Below are positions 30,122 through 45,100 of a stretch of 64,000 nt of DNA, one piece after another; within the stretch, counting starts at the first letter, position 1, and each line of letters opens with the position of its first letter. The translations under genes and the position numbers were made by a program. The stretch comes from Phoronis australis (lineage: Eukaryota > Phoronida > Phoronidae): the NCBI GenBank assembly GCA_002633005.1, contig NMRA01000325.1:38132-102131 (forward strand), written 5' to 3'. The notes below the pieces were generated by a model, which had not been told where the DNA came from, did no database searches, and saw nothing but the letters and a program-made list of their open reading frames with translations.

Positions 30122-33100
30122 TTATTTCAAGCGCTTGGCAAGTCCGTCAATGGCATCGGCTTCAAAGCGATAGAGTAACCAACCCTCCTTTTCTGACATG
30201 TCAGTAGCTCCAAGTTTCTTATACAAGTCACAGGCACTTTTGTTCCAGTTGAGAACAACAAATTGTATTCGGGAACAGCCACAATCCTTGGCTTCCTGAA
30301 AAGCACGCATCATGCAGATAACAAATGTTGTTGTAGCACTGTACATGCTTTGGATGTACTGACATAAGTAATGATAGGTATGATGATTCCCAAGTAGGCC
30401 TACTGTCAAACTTTTCACTGGAATGTGCACAACTGTCCTCTTTCTTAGATCAGATTGCTTTCATGTCCAGAAAGAGTTGGTAGCTTATAATTTCTGTGAA
30501 CTGAAAGGTATATAGCACAGGAACTAATACAGTCACTAACAATGACGCTCCTGAAGATCGACAGTGTACAACACCTCACTAATGCACTACAATTGTTAAC
30601 AACTCAAGTCGGGTTGAGCTACGAGTTGGCAATAGACTAAAATTACCTCGTAATAAATTTGTCTTGGTCAGTGGTTGTCAAAATCTGGTTTCCTATGATC
30701 ACAAAGACCGTTGCCAAATTCCCTGTCCGTTCTTGATCATAGTATTACCATTTGCAACTAATTTCCAAAAATTGTGTATTCATTTTCTGTTGACTCACAG
30801 AAGTGCGTGCATACTGTCCAATATGGCTGTCCCGGATTACACGGCGATAGAGCTCTCCTTTCCCCGGGTATGCGCGGGACCTCGCCTTGTTGGCATTGGA
30901 AGGACCGTATAAAGTAATGCAACCGAGAAAAACTTGTAAAGAGTCTGACAATAACAACAAATGATGGCGCGAAAACGAGGTAGCACATGCGCCTGACGGA
31001 TGTTTACGGCACTGTGGTTAAATACAGCGAGATTCGAGTGTTACCGTGTAATCCGGGACGGCCCTATTGCCTATTGTCCACAGTAATACTATCGGTTACG
31101 TGTAGTGATACTTCGTCCCGGTTCTACGGGAGGATTTGATACATTTACCACATTATTGTGAGCCCTGTTGGGATTTGACCAGCATTAACTTTGATAATGT
31201 TTTCTAGTCAACCATGCACTTTCACAACGTTTACAAATTTACCTTAGCTACGTTAGCAAGCAGAGATGTTCCAATTCCCAGTTTCCGATACTTTTCTCGT
31301 ACACCGAAATCCTCCAGAAAGAGGTTCTTCCCGGTCCAAGCAGAATATGAGAAAAAGTACATGGCATATCCAACCAGTTGAGAACCTACAAAGGCGTTCA
31401 AAAGAAGCAATAACAAATGTTTAATATGTTATCAGGCTTAAATTTGACATTATATATTGTAATGCTTCAAAAGGCGTTTCCTTATGAAAAGGCCAGCTAT
31501 TTTTCAAGCAAGCTTGCTTTAGGAAATGTTGATACCAAATACATGTACAACAAGCGTTCGTGTATAATTCGTCGGAAAATTCAAGTTTTTGATTTGAAGG
31601 GCACAAGTGAGCTCAGTACAGATACCTTTACTCATGATTCACTCACCATTTTCTCCGGTTACCTCTGCTACAAAAGAGCTGTAGAATTTGTGAGCTCCGA
31701 AACCATCCCGTTTGAGCCCTAAAATATTGTCAGAATGAGCTTAAGTGTACAGGAAAACAGCCACATGGGAGGATACTCGGAAAGCAACTTTTCAAAAAGG
31801 TCAAACTAAATAGAGAATACTCCCGAGCGTATTTTTGGAAACTGTCAAACATTCTATGATCCGCACAACGACGTAAAGGATCAATTTAAAGACCCTAGTG
31901 ATCGTGACAGTTTGATGGAAGTGAAAGAGAAGAATATTAACCATTAAAGTATGCAAGGGACATTTTTGTAAAGTTTTGTGATTTTTTGAAACAAACAATT
32001 GTTGTTTTAATTTATGAAGATGTATTTCAATGGTAAGAATTTTATTCCTTCATACTTATTTCGCATTCAGCAAACACAGTGCCTTAAAGGAGCAAGCCAC
32101 CCAAAAATAACCTATTTTGTATCAATTTAGATCGAATACATCTATTCGATAAAGGCACGTACGGTTGCGTTACCTGTCACCTGGCAGCAGACTGAGGTGT
32201 TGAAATTATCCAATGACTTCATTGGTTTCAAACGCAGTCTGTTCAGCAGTTCACAACACGGGTTACTGGTGTCAGCTTATCGCTTGAATTCATCGTTTAA
32301 CACCAATTTATCACCAAACTTCGATGTAAAACCCTTAAAAATACACCGAGTTTTTATTAAAACGTGTTGTTTTATTTCGCTGTTACGGATTTATTGGTAT
32401 TTGGACACACCGTAGCCTACAGAGTTCGGCTGGCCAATAGCAGGAGTTTGGGGTCTGTTCGGAGATAAATTCGAAGTATACTTCCGTGAAATACAGACAG
32501 GAGAGCCCAGATTTGTGTTGTTTAAACTTGTGATTTTTTGAGTTCTAAACACACAAAACGCTTGTTATCCCGGCCAGTAGCTCGGAACCCGATCAGGCCC
32601 GTCGCGGCCGGACTGACTCGTTGTCCCGGCCATTGGCTCGGAACCCGATTAGGCCTAGGCCGTCGCGGCCGAAGTGAACACATCACGTACAAAAACCAGC
32701 CAAACTTTGAAAATTAACTGACAGTCAAGAAAATACTATACTAGTGAGCCAAAGAAGTAATGTGCACTTGATTATGTCAGTGAATTAGCCACGAAACTGC
32801 AAATCTACTTACTCGTCAGGGGCCGCGAATTCAGGTTCCCCTTTGGCCACAGAACCGTCAGGGCAGAAGCTGTACATTGACAATCATTATTTGAATAATG
32901 TAAATGTAAATAAAGATTCTTCTAACACCTGGCCGTGGGATAAAATATCGAGTTATTGTTTCACAACAGTTTCTGTCAGCAAACACTGAATTAAGATGCG
33001 CTCACACGGCCTCGATGCCCGGTCAAATACCTTTATTGCATCTGAAGCCGGTAATGGAGCGGTTTACTCATTGCTGGCTTCTTAAAATATTTGCACTCAC

Positions 33101-36100
33101 GAATACTCTAAAGGCATTATAAATTGTATCTAGAATCCCGACTTCTAGACAAGAATCCATCCGACGAAGACTTCACAGGGGGATCGTTAAGTTTCACAGG
33201 TTATCCGTTTGAACCGGAGCACAGTGATCAAGAAATACTAGAGAGGCGCCGTGAACATGCACACACAACGGAACGTATGGATAGTTCTTTGGTAAGCCGG
33301 CATTCGTCAGACTCACTGTCGACGACTGCAGGCCACAGACACGGAGATGTTTCACGGCCTCATACTTTCTATTAACAGCGTACTTTTCATTCTTCATTAC
33401 CGCGAGCCACCTCTTAAGCATTTCGGACTCTCGAGGAAGTCGAAAAAAACGATGTACCCGCTTTCCTCGCAGCTGCATAGTTCGGACAAGCGGGAACAAT
33501 GCACTGCAACATAGCGGCATTAACTTTGCAAATGAACCAATGACGTCGCTGCGTCGTTTCTCACTTTACTCACAGGTTAACGCGACACCTCTCGGCAAGG
33601 TAAGGTTGACGGTATGAGAGGCGATGTAGATATAGACCGATTAAGACAGTAAAAAAGATTAATTAAATCGGGTGGCAATCTCCTTTAAAACTGGCTCTCG
33701 CACTGTACTAATACGGTTGAGTACCTACAAGGTCACCCAATATCTTCTTATTATAGTCAAAGTGAAATTGCTATACAAAAACATGATGTTTTGCCGCGCC
33801 TTTTTCGTAAGTTGGCGATGGAGAGAACATATTGGGCATGATTTGACGTTCGAGTGTGGCTAATTTTATCGTTCTGTTGGCGTACTGTAGGTACTTATGC
33901 TTTCTGAGTGCACATCCAGTCTTGCCACTTACATTTCGAATTAATACGTACAATAGGACAGTCTTAAAGTTGAATAGACGGTCAATTCAAATATTTAGTT
34001 TTAAAGTGGCTATCAACCCACGTTTCATCAGAGAAAATAACTTTTGATTTTAACTTACTCCTCACATGAGAGAAGACTGAAGTGGTTTCAGGGATTGGAA
34101 AGTACTGACAGTTCGTTATCATTTGCGGCCATACTCGACACTAATTAAAGGGACCCAACATAACAATACAATTTTAAATGCTTGTCTCAGGCAATAAAAC
34201 GATCTATCAGTTGTTTCCAAACCCCAAACGCATCGTAAATTTGTTTGAGGAGAAACTTGAGATCAATTTCATAGTGGTGAGCAGTCAAGTCAAAATACAT
34301 TTTTGTGACAGTAAGCGGGTTTGTAGACGTCTTAAATCTACTTTTCAAGTTTTCTCGAAGCGTGACATGCGTCCTTTCGAGTTTCGAGAACTGACAGAGA
34401 TTACACCCTGGGCCCAACTTGCTGTATACTGATGGAAGTTTACGTAACTCGTCTCTAGTCATAAATGGTAGAGAGTGAGAGACGGGGAATGGACTACAGT
34501 AATTGAGAAAGTTGACTTTACCTTCAACGGTCTGTTGTACTTGTTCTTCGCTATTTTCGTATTTAGCAGCTTCCTGAAAGCAATGATAGCAATAATATAT
34601 CACGTGTCCAAATATAGCTGGGATACTAGTTTCCCCATAGAAAAGTAAAATATATTTTTGACAGATCGATGGGTGTGTAAATCATTAGCAGTTTGCAGTA
34701 CTCCAGTGGTAAATTTAGAGGTATGTATACGCCCGAAGCCCAGCGTATCGTTTTGTACGTCTACGTGCCATTACATTAATTTACGGTATGTAGATGCAAC
34801 GTTGAAAATGAAAAAGGTGATGTACTGCGTCTACGTGCGTCTACGTCCTACTACACCACTGTTCATGTGTTAGAACTTGGCAGTATCAACAGCTTCACCA
34901 GTTGCAGTCGTAATATTTTGTTATGATTAATAAAAATTCAATATTGTTTTGTTAATATCCACATTGCTGCTCTCAGACATCTCTCACAGTTCACCTGCAA
35001 GCTCTTATTACGTACATGTTTGATATGGGATTCAGTTCTTCTTGCAACTATAAACCCAACGTTCCGTCCTAGAAGCGAACTTTTGATTTAGACCACATGC
35101 CTGTATAAAACTGCCTCCCGTTCAGTAACACTGGGAACTCGTTGAAAAGCAAGACTTCGCGACATTACGTGAGATATTGCCGTGCATTTTAAATAAGAAC
35201 ACGTGACTTTGACTAGGTTTTAGCTAGGTCCTAGCGTAGGTCCTAGCGTAGGTCCTAGCGTCTACAGAACGCACCCCTGGTCTCAACTTGTTCAACCTTC
35301 TGATGAGAAGTGATATCCGGGTTTCTTATGAACTAAATTGTTCGTTATTTCTTGAGACCACGCCTCTTACAAAAAATGAAACGCAGCAATTATGTCTCAC
35401 GCAATAACGAACGCTGAGTTCATTCGAAGCCCAGATAATTTGACTAAGCAACAATTTGAGGCAAATTGCACAAAGACATAATGAATTATTTTTAGTTTCC
35501 CATAAGCTGTATAATACGAAGACTACGTGTACAGTGTAAGATGATTGATCATATAATTTATGGGAATAGTTAGTTAAATGTCTGTCTTTGCTCGAATTTT
35601 AATTGTGCGGCTAAACCAAGGACGATAACTTGTTCACTGAAAAGTTTGTCTTCAACTATATATTACTACTTTGAACCTGGTCATGGCGTGTGTGAAGGGC
35701 CTCATAACAGTTCAAGTGATATGACGACATAAAATCACGTGTTAATTTATCGTTACCTAAAAGAACATTACTGTTAAAATTCAGGCTGCAGTCAATACCT
35801 GTAATACCTGTCACAGACAGGATCATTGGGGATAAGCTGGTGCATTAATCCCCTCCCCAGACCATCCCCGTGACAGCAGAAGGCGCAGAACTCCAGGGCT
35901 GACGTTGCCTGTAAGCATTTGATTAGACAGCACTCGGGCACGGCCCTTCTTGTGACTCTTCGCAGCATGGCCATAAATGCAGTCAAGAGTTTGGACGATG
36001 GAATTTGGCGGTGAAGATAGAACAAATTGCTTGCATGTACTCAACAATACCACTGAACGGGAACCGTCAGAAAATATCACAGGAAAGACCTTTGCAAAGA

Positions 36101-39100
36101 CAAAGGTCAACTTAAAAAAAGTTCGTTTACTAAGAGTTTGCGCTTTTTTATTTCGGATAGGTGAGATAGGTGACACTCACCGGACTTGGAATGACCAATG
36201 ACAAAAAAGAGCAAACATTTTCAGGTGATGTATCGTTCCAAAAATAAATATATTTTTGAACTGAAATAAACGTTTATGCATGAATAAAGTCAAAAGAGCG
36301 ATAAAAAGAGACAAAAAAGAGGAAAAAGTAAATTAAAACAAGAGGAAATCAAAACGAAAAAAGAGGAAATCCTCTTACAAAAGGAAAATCCCAACCTATG
36401 CACTCTGGAGGCACTGGATGGGGCACTAGGCTTCGCCTGGCAATGAGCACCTTACTCGGCATGCTGCCTTTCTTCCACTCTGTCGAAAACCAAAAATGGG
36501 AAGTGTTTCCATCTCACCTCAAAAGCGGTGCATATGACCACTAAACCAATTAATCAGTCAATTCTACAATTCTAACATCGTCCCCAAGCCTCAAGATAGC
36601 GGCTGCTATGTTTGGTTTCGCCCTTTGAGGCTTGGTGTGACAATTTTACATGACAGAATTTTGACTTGTTTTTACTGAAATAGCCGGAATATTACGAATG
36701 ATGTTAAGTTATAACAACTATGAAGTTTGCTGTCGTATAAAAATCCAAATGAGTTGTATACACAATGCAATTTAAGTTTAGATCAGTGAAAATTGATCTG
36801 TTTGAATTCGAAAGGAGGAAAATTTTAATTGTAATGAAAGCAACATAGACATTAAAATGTCTATGTTGCTTTCATTACAACGAAGTTGATAGTAAGTACG
36901 CGAGCACCTTTTATTTCAAACAATAACGAAAACAGCGTCTTCTGCTTCCGAATCACGAATGGTAGCAACGACAACGCCTGTGAAAATAGACATGATCTGC
37001 CTTTGGATCTAATTTAAAAGTTTCTAAAAATTACTCAAATTTATCACATCAATGAAGTAAGGAAAAGAATCTTCAAAAACTGGTATTAAAGTATTCATAG
37101 AATCAAGTGCTTGAAGGTTTTTGTGTTACTCTTGTCAGCGGTGAACGTCGCATACGGCCAATCAGCGCGCACGGGATATCTCCTCACGAAGCCTCAAATG
37201 GCTAAACCGATCTGCGCCATCTTTAGGCTTGGGGATGCGTCTGTAAGAAGAGGTTTGCTTAGTAAGTCAGTGCTGGGATTTACACACTACCACCAGCGCA
37301 GTATACACAGAGTGTGCTTATTAAGGTGTCGCCGTTACTGGTCGGACACCAACGTAAAAGTAAAAGACGCCAGCGACCAGGCTAGGTTGCTAAGCTACTC
37401 GATCGACCTTTTTATATGACCAGGCTTCAATAGTAGCACAGATTATGAAATAGGGGACAAAACATTGCCTTATTACATTATTTTATGCAGCAATCGTAAG
37501 CTTATATATATTTTCCGATGTTATGGATTTAAACTATGGACTTAGAGCATCCGACGGACTACTTCATTAGAGACTTTGAACAACCGACGGATTACTCCAT
37601 TCTGTGTGTGATCTCGTGATGAATGTCACGGATTTGACGACACCTTTTTTGCTTTCTCTTACTGGGTCTGGTGTCTTGTAGATATCAGCCGGATCTCTGT
37701 AGACCAGTTGGAGTGGTCGCAGACGGCAGTAAAATTTGAAAATCACAAAGGTATCAAAATGAGGCTTTGGTTGCAATAATTTAAAAACATGCTTTGCTTT
37801 TTCTCTGTTACGTATCTATGGCTAAATAAGGTAAGTTGTAAGTAAGTAAATGTTTATTTCAAGTCAGTATGGTTCACAATCTCGCCGGTTCCCTGCGTGT
37901 CCATAAGGCAGAACACGCAGGTATCGTTCAGTAACACGCGTTTTGTCACTGGTTGATGTAAAATCGGCAGTCATTGGTTAGCTTTTAACAAAGAAAGAAA
38001 ATGGCGCACTGTGAACGATTTTTAGCCTTGTCATCCAAGTGGCGTGACAGCAAATATTTCGTTTCTGCAGTAATGTTTAATAGCCGCGTGCTTGAAGCAC
38101 ATACAACGCTCCGAATAACAAATGTTTAAAAGATGAAGTAGCCATTGAAAACATAACGCGCAGTGCACGTAGCTAGGTTTGTTCAACTTTCTTGCTGTTT
38201 TGAATACCACATTGAAACCATACGAGTAAAGTGTGATAGTATGTATAGCTGTCTGGGACGAAGAAGGATTGGCCGGCTGTCGTTAGAATCTGGCAACCGT
38301 AGACAAAATTCAGTTCTGTTCAATCAGTTGATGAGTCATGAGATCTTGTAATTAGCTGCATTGGTGTCAGCGGCGCATTCTTTTCTTTCAGTTGGTATTT
38401 TCAGTTCCTAGCTCTCGAGTGAACTGGCCTTTAGGGAACTGGCGTCTGCGTTGTTGTACACATTACAGTCATTAATTACTTAATGAGTATAACTAAAGAT
38501 GTCATTGATGGAAACATTGAATAGTAAAAGTCCCAGTACTGAGCCCCAGTGGGACACCTTTGGATAGTTTCCGGTCGCTACGGCGGTTGTCTATTTTAAC
38601 CATTTGTTTGTTTTCTTTCCGAAAGGTAAGACAGGAGTAGGTGACACGCGTGGTCTGAGACACCATGGGCACATAGTTTGCATAGAAGGAATTTGTGGGT
38701 AAACAATCGAAAGCTTAATCTACCATGATGCAACCAATAAGTTTCTGGTTGTCGAGGCCATAACGCATATCTTCGATAAGTCTCCGTAACAGCTAAAAGC
38801 ACATAGATTGTTCGACAGAATGTCATTAGAATAAATGGATAGTTTGTCGTACAATTATCTTTCTAGGATTTGGTTTGTGGTTGCCAGAATACTCACATGG
38901 TGGTTAAAATTGTTAAGAGGGTCGTTTTTTGAAAATGGGGATTATTTTACTCGGAGTCCGCTTTTGGATTTTATTAATAATGAGTGTTAGAGATGGGGAC
39001 AGTTCGCCTGCATCTATTTGCAGAAATTTTGAGAGGATATTGCTATAGCTAGTGGCCGTTCCATCCTTTGTAGATTTGAGTTTCACTGATTCATCATGGG

Positions 39101-42100
39101 AACAGAAATGAAACTATTCTCAGACTGTTGATTTGACCATTACCTTTCTTATCAAGACAACACTGTGGGTTTCGGTATCTTCATGCCACATTGGTTGTTC
39201 AACGCCATTGCTATTTGTCACATTCGAGAAATGATCATTAAAGACATAGGCCAGTTTGGTTTTATCATAGATAATTTTTTCTTCCTTTTTTGCATAAAAA
39301 CAAGCTGAGTTTTCGACTTTGTCCCAGCTAAAAACGGAGGGATAGTCTTCCAGAAAACCTTAGGGTCATTTCTATTTCCATTGGTTCAAAGAAATTCTAG
39401 ATGCTGATTTGCTTTATTGATACCACAAGATTCCTCTGTTTCTTGTAGGCATTCCAATAGGTCCTGCATTTATATTTCAAAAACTTTCTACGTAGCATGG
39501 TTTTTACGTTGATGGCTTTTTTAGCTGGATATTCATGTAGGGGCATGTTTTTTCTTTATAACCTTCTGTTTTGGGAGCCTTATTGTCAATGACTTGCCTC
39601 ATGACTTCGTTGTCAAACCACGTGCTATCGTCTGGGTTGTCGAAAATATTTGAGACGTGCAGGAGTGCCGTGGCAATATCTATTTTAAAAACCTGCTCAG
39701 TTTCATTGAGCGGTAGGTAATTGATATTGGTTCAAAATGAGACATTGTTAGTTTCGTGATGACGCCAATAAGGTTGTAGAAGTTGCCGATTCCTGTATTG
39801 ATACTAATGGAGTCTTTAATCCTACGGGGAGAGTTTGTTAAAATGACATCAATAAAGGTTGCATGAATACTGGCCCCGTGAAATGGACTTCGTGAAAATG
39901 TGGTTGACATACGGGTGTCATGATCATTGTGGAAGACATGACATATCCTTTTAAACAATGCCGCTCCGGTTGACTTAAAATAAGCTTTGAGTTCCGTGCA
40001 TGTAAGAATTTGCTAAGGAAGCACGTAATTTGCTATAATACACGCCACGAAGCTTTTTTGATCTTAGCTGGGATTTCGCGAAGTTCATGCGTCCACGGAA
40101 CGCTCGCTTGCGTTAGTCGCAATAGCGTGGTCAGAATTTTCTGAACATGCGAATACCGGTATTTTCGGAAGAAAAAGGCGTAACCGATTATCTTCTAATG
40201 CTAAGTGACCATTCAACTTGACAACTACATGCATAACACAAATATGAAATGATTAAAGAACAGGCTTTTAAGATTTCATCTCGGACATATATGTCAAATG
40301 ATATTTGGTCATCCTATTGATATTGTTGTTTTGCTATCAATGTATCTTATTTTTTACTAAATACTACTAAAAACGTGACCAAGTAACCCACTCAATGGCA
40401 GATTTGTGACGTCAAAAGGCAATTCTACAGGCTTTCCCATTTTACTGTTTAGTTTTCCAGACATTTTATGGTTAGCTGTATTGTTTCGCTGTATTACTTT
40501 TAAAAGAGTCTTTCATACAAACGACTTCCAAAGCTAAAGCCTCCTGTTAGTTTCGTAGCATTGATTATGAAACCAAACTGGTCATAATATAATATCATGT
40601 AGAATGGCTCTTTTCAGGAGTGGACTGGCACTGATTTTAGTTCTATGGGTTTTACTTGGTTGTTCCATTTGTTTACTAGCAGATAGCACTTGATTGACAT
40701 GACCTATGAAGTTATGCAATTTGATTATGCAATTTGTTTACAAAAGAATACTGAAGAACATTATAGGAGGTTTCAGTATATTAGTTATTAATATAGAACC
40801 ACAGTAGGGAACATTCTAAATCCTAATATATATTTATAGAATTGTTAGGTAGATTCCTGCAAGTGCTAGAATGTGGTCGACTTGGTAAAAGTTACAGAAC
40901 ATTGTTAGAGACAATAAATACCAAAGCACAGGTTAGTTAGTGTTAGTTAGAGTTACAGAAATACAGACAATGAAAGTACAGTTGCAAAGTCACAGAATTA
41001 CAGTACAAAATAATCAGTTACATCGTTAGTTAGTAGAGAGCCTTCCTCACAGACAGCAAGTCATTGAATGAGCGAGGGTACGTAACAGTTGGTGGAAGTG
41101 ACTCAAGAGTTCATCACAAGTCAAGACTTAGCAGTATTAGCGTGGTGGAGTAGACCTGTGAACGTACGGTCGAGATTATAATCATGATTACCTCGAACAA
41201 GCCTTCAGTGGATCCTAACACCAGTCAATGATAACCTACCCCCACCATATCCACGTGTTTTAGTCACGTTTTAAAAGACGTGACAGGCTCAATAAACTAA
41301 TATCTCTGCTTTCTCAAAATGTATACATTTACTGGTTTAAAAGCTATAGTTTTGTAGATACCTGGTTAATTACGCAGACTTCTCGATGAGATGTTACTTA
41401 ACCATAGAAACTTGATCCTGGGTTTTACTCAAGTGTTTCGTACATAGGCGCATGTCCCTACAGTATATAAAAAGGTGCCCACATTTATGCCAGTGACATG
41501 TTGTTGCTATTTTATGCCGTTCCTTAGGCGCATAGGTGACGGTTTTTAAGCTCCTAATACTTGACTGCATCTGTAACCCGGCCTGTCGGATATTGTGAAT
41601 TTCGTTGCGGTAGAAAAGCCACGACTGGTATTAACATTCCTGCAAACGGGATCATGGTTGTTCAGGTAGATATTTCTGATACATTACTAGCCATAACAGT
41701 GCAAAGGACTAAGAGTGAAATATCCTTTCTCAGAGTGACTACCTAAATCACCAAAGGCTAATTTTGTCACAGGTAAGACTGCCATGTCCGTAATTAAACC
41801 TTTGTCCGTTCGCCACGTTTTATCGTTGGTGTCACAATTGCAAGGTTTGTTAGGGATGTGGCATGAACTAGTCACGCCGCATGCGCACAGTGAACTGTTT
41901 GTTGGAGCCCCGCCCCATGAGAAGACAGGATCGCCATCTCTGGAGAACCATCCGACGTACGGTCGATCAAGTTTAAACAACATTTCTGCATGAAGACAGT
42001 CGTATTGTATATGTTGATCACATCTCATTGTGACAGTCATGACGTTTAATATTTGCATAATCGTTGCACTGTACGTTATATCGTGAACTGCACACATACG

Positions 42101-45100
42101 GGGTTCGCAATTTTTTACACCTGTCCGGGACTCAGTTGCGTGGTGAATGATTGTGACAGCTTCGCCATTTTGACCGTTCATGTGACATTCCACTTGGAAT
42201 GCGGGTTCACCACCAAAACCGTCTGCGTCGATCATGTAGTAACCGTTCTGATCAAAACCAGAATTTTTCCACCCCTGGCAACTTGCTGGGTCTATAAATG
42301 TGTAGAAAAGCATATTCATCAAGATTCCACATGGTAAAGTTTCGATCTTACCGCCTATCAAGGGTTCACTTCAGAAACTTACCATGCACAAAGTATTCGC
42401 CACGGAAACACTTTATGGTACTCTTGCCATCGATAATTTTTGGTGTAAGTGTGTGAAGTGTGCGATGCAGTTTCTAGTACTTGTTGTTCTTTCGGTCACT
42501 TGTACAATACCGGTAGTTCTCTGTGCATGGTAAGAGTGTGGCTTGAGTCCAGGTTCAGTAGTAAAGTTTTTTCTGTGCTGGGTACAAGAGTTTGGCGCTG
42601 TGTGGCGTTCGTGACACACAGTGCAAAGAAAATAATGGTAATAATATAGTAGTGACAAAATAATACGTTTGGAAAGTAAGTTTAAAGAAATGCAAAACTT
42701 ACACGTGACTGCACATTGCTGCATCTCGTCTTTCAACCTGATAGCAGCCTTCAAACACCCGTCAATATCATACGGCCAGACTGACGTAGCATCATCGCAT
42801 CTGCGACGGTTACGTAGTTGACTAATAATGTCACTCAAGGCACCTTCGAGGGCTACATACGAATCGTTGAATGCTGTCGATGTCTTGATAGAGGTGATTG
42901 CAGTTTTACTTTGTGTAGGACTTGCCAAAGCTAATGACGAACAGGTTGTCAACAGGAGAAGAAGGCCTATTGTATGTTGGTCCATGTTGTACAGTCGGGT
43001 TGCATGTATTAATTCTGACGTATCAGTATCCAGGGGTATTACACAAAATAGCTAGTGTCCACCTTTTATAGTAGTGTGCTCAGGAACCTCGGACGCTATA
43101 AACAGATGAAGTTGCTATATATATATTGGCTTCCGGAAGCAAGATTTTGATTAGTCCGTTTCAACACGAAGGCTGAACACTGATTTAGTCACTCTGTGAA
43201 CTTAAATAGCGAATGCGTGCCACAGGACTTTAGCAAATTACGTTTCTACTTCAATTAATAATGTCGTGGCTTGCACGACCGAGAGATTGGGATGGATAAG
43301 GATGTCGACATTCAAGAACAGTGTTTGAGTTACAACAGGCCGAGTTCCTGTCCCATCTCACTTAGTTCGCTGCATGGAGCATAGTTGCCAACATTCGAGA
43401 ATGAAAAAGTGGGACATTTAAACCTGAACATCTGGGTATATGCAACTTCAAACGCGATGTTGAAATGTCGGCTGCACTCAACACCCAAAGATGACATCCA
43501 CCTCAACAGCGTTTTATAATTTAGTCGAACGGGGAAATACGTGTCAGGTGCTACAACACTGAAAAACGCACCTATGTCGTTTTTAGTCGAACGGGTAATA
43601 GAGCTCTTATGTGGAAAGTCACTTAAAGAGTTCCCACCATGACCCTGTGTCTCAAACGGAATTTTGTTATTACATCTTACACCTGTTGCTACGAACCAAG
43701 CCAAAAATTTTTAAAATATATTTTTCTGTTATCGCGTTTGTACGCAATGGGTGGAAGACCGCCTCCGCCGTTGTTGTTTTACCAGTGCTATACTGAGGAG
43801 TTGTGAAGAAAGTCCTCGGAGAGCCGCCTTTTTCAGACATGAAAAGGTGCGTTTGTGGAAACTGTGGTAGCAACAACTTGACTGGGAACGTCTCTGTGTT
43901 AAAATTTCCTGAATACGTAAGTTGCACAGAAATGGCATCGGTTTGTCATGGGCGGCGCACCATAGGGGGCTGGGGGAGGGCCATAGCCCTCCATTTTTTC
44001 AGTAATAAGCCGCCCATGGTCTATAGGCGGTGCACCACAGGGGGGCTGGGGGGGGGGGCTTTATTCCCACTTTTTTCAGTGCTGCTCTGCCCATGATTGT
44101 GCTCCGAACGAGAGTGTGGAGTGTCAGTGTGGAACATGCGATTCAGTCCGGCGTAAGCCACACTTTGATCGGCACATTTCAAAGAATCGTGCTTCGACCA
44201 AACACATAAGTGGCGCTACAATGAATGACTCACCACCAAGTAAGTGCATTTGCAAATTTTGTAAATAACGATCAAACTGCTTCCATTCTAGGGCGAGTGA
44301 TGCCAGGCCCTGGACCCCGACCCAGATCGAGTGCTACTACAAGTAGGCTTATGCATATTGTGTCTAGACTGAGCTCATTCCATCATGGCAATAGTGAATA
44401 AGAGTAACCCAGGTTTACTGTGGCCTTTGTCAGTAAAAGTGTCCTATTTTGTGAGAATTGACCGCCACTTGGTAGAGTTGGTTGTGGCTCACATATGTCT
44501 GCAGCATTTCTCGTGCAAGTGGGTCGAGTTCATACAGCCTCAAAGCCGACGAAAGTTCGCTAAAAGTGAAATCGAATTCATTGTCCTATTCTTCAAGTAC
44601 TTGATTGTGATGCCCGTATCCACTCTCCTCTCTGTCTGCATAATAATTGTCCAATTCTCGCCCAATATTGTCCTTGTATTCTGACCTGCAGTGCTCCGAC
44701 ATTGCTACTATTTGGCATAAAAAGTGCCTATTTAGTAAGATTTTAGTAAGATTCATATTAGCAAACTGAAACCTGAAAAAGTAACAAAATGCATGGTGGG
44801 AAAGTTAATAAATCATTTTATCGTGTCTCAAATAGCGGGGCATTTCGATTGTCGGGCGCATCGCCTGAAATTTGTAACATGTACAACTGCTCATGCGCTA
44901 AGTTTTAATTGCCAGCAGCCCTCCATAAGAAAAAGATGGGTACGAAATATTATTAGCAATTTTAACTTCAATTCTGTTGCAGGAGGCTCATTTTTAGGAC
45001 TTATTATTACCAAATTTCAACTTTATTCGTTAAAAATTTTCTACTTCCATCCAGGTTTATTTTTCCTTCTTTCAGCCCTGTGTAAACGATCGTCCTGAAT

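Noticed and set aside
35792-36201. Minus-strand frames of 77 and 117 residues
   Set aside because: Basic, Cys/Leu-rich, overlapping in two phases, no recognisable family and no clear splice sites.
36829-36880. microRNA precursor
   Set aside because: The arms are perfectly complementary with a 2-nt spacer, unlike a miRNA hairpin with a loop and bulges. It sits in a transposon-like element.
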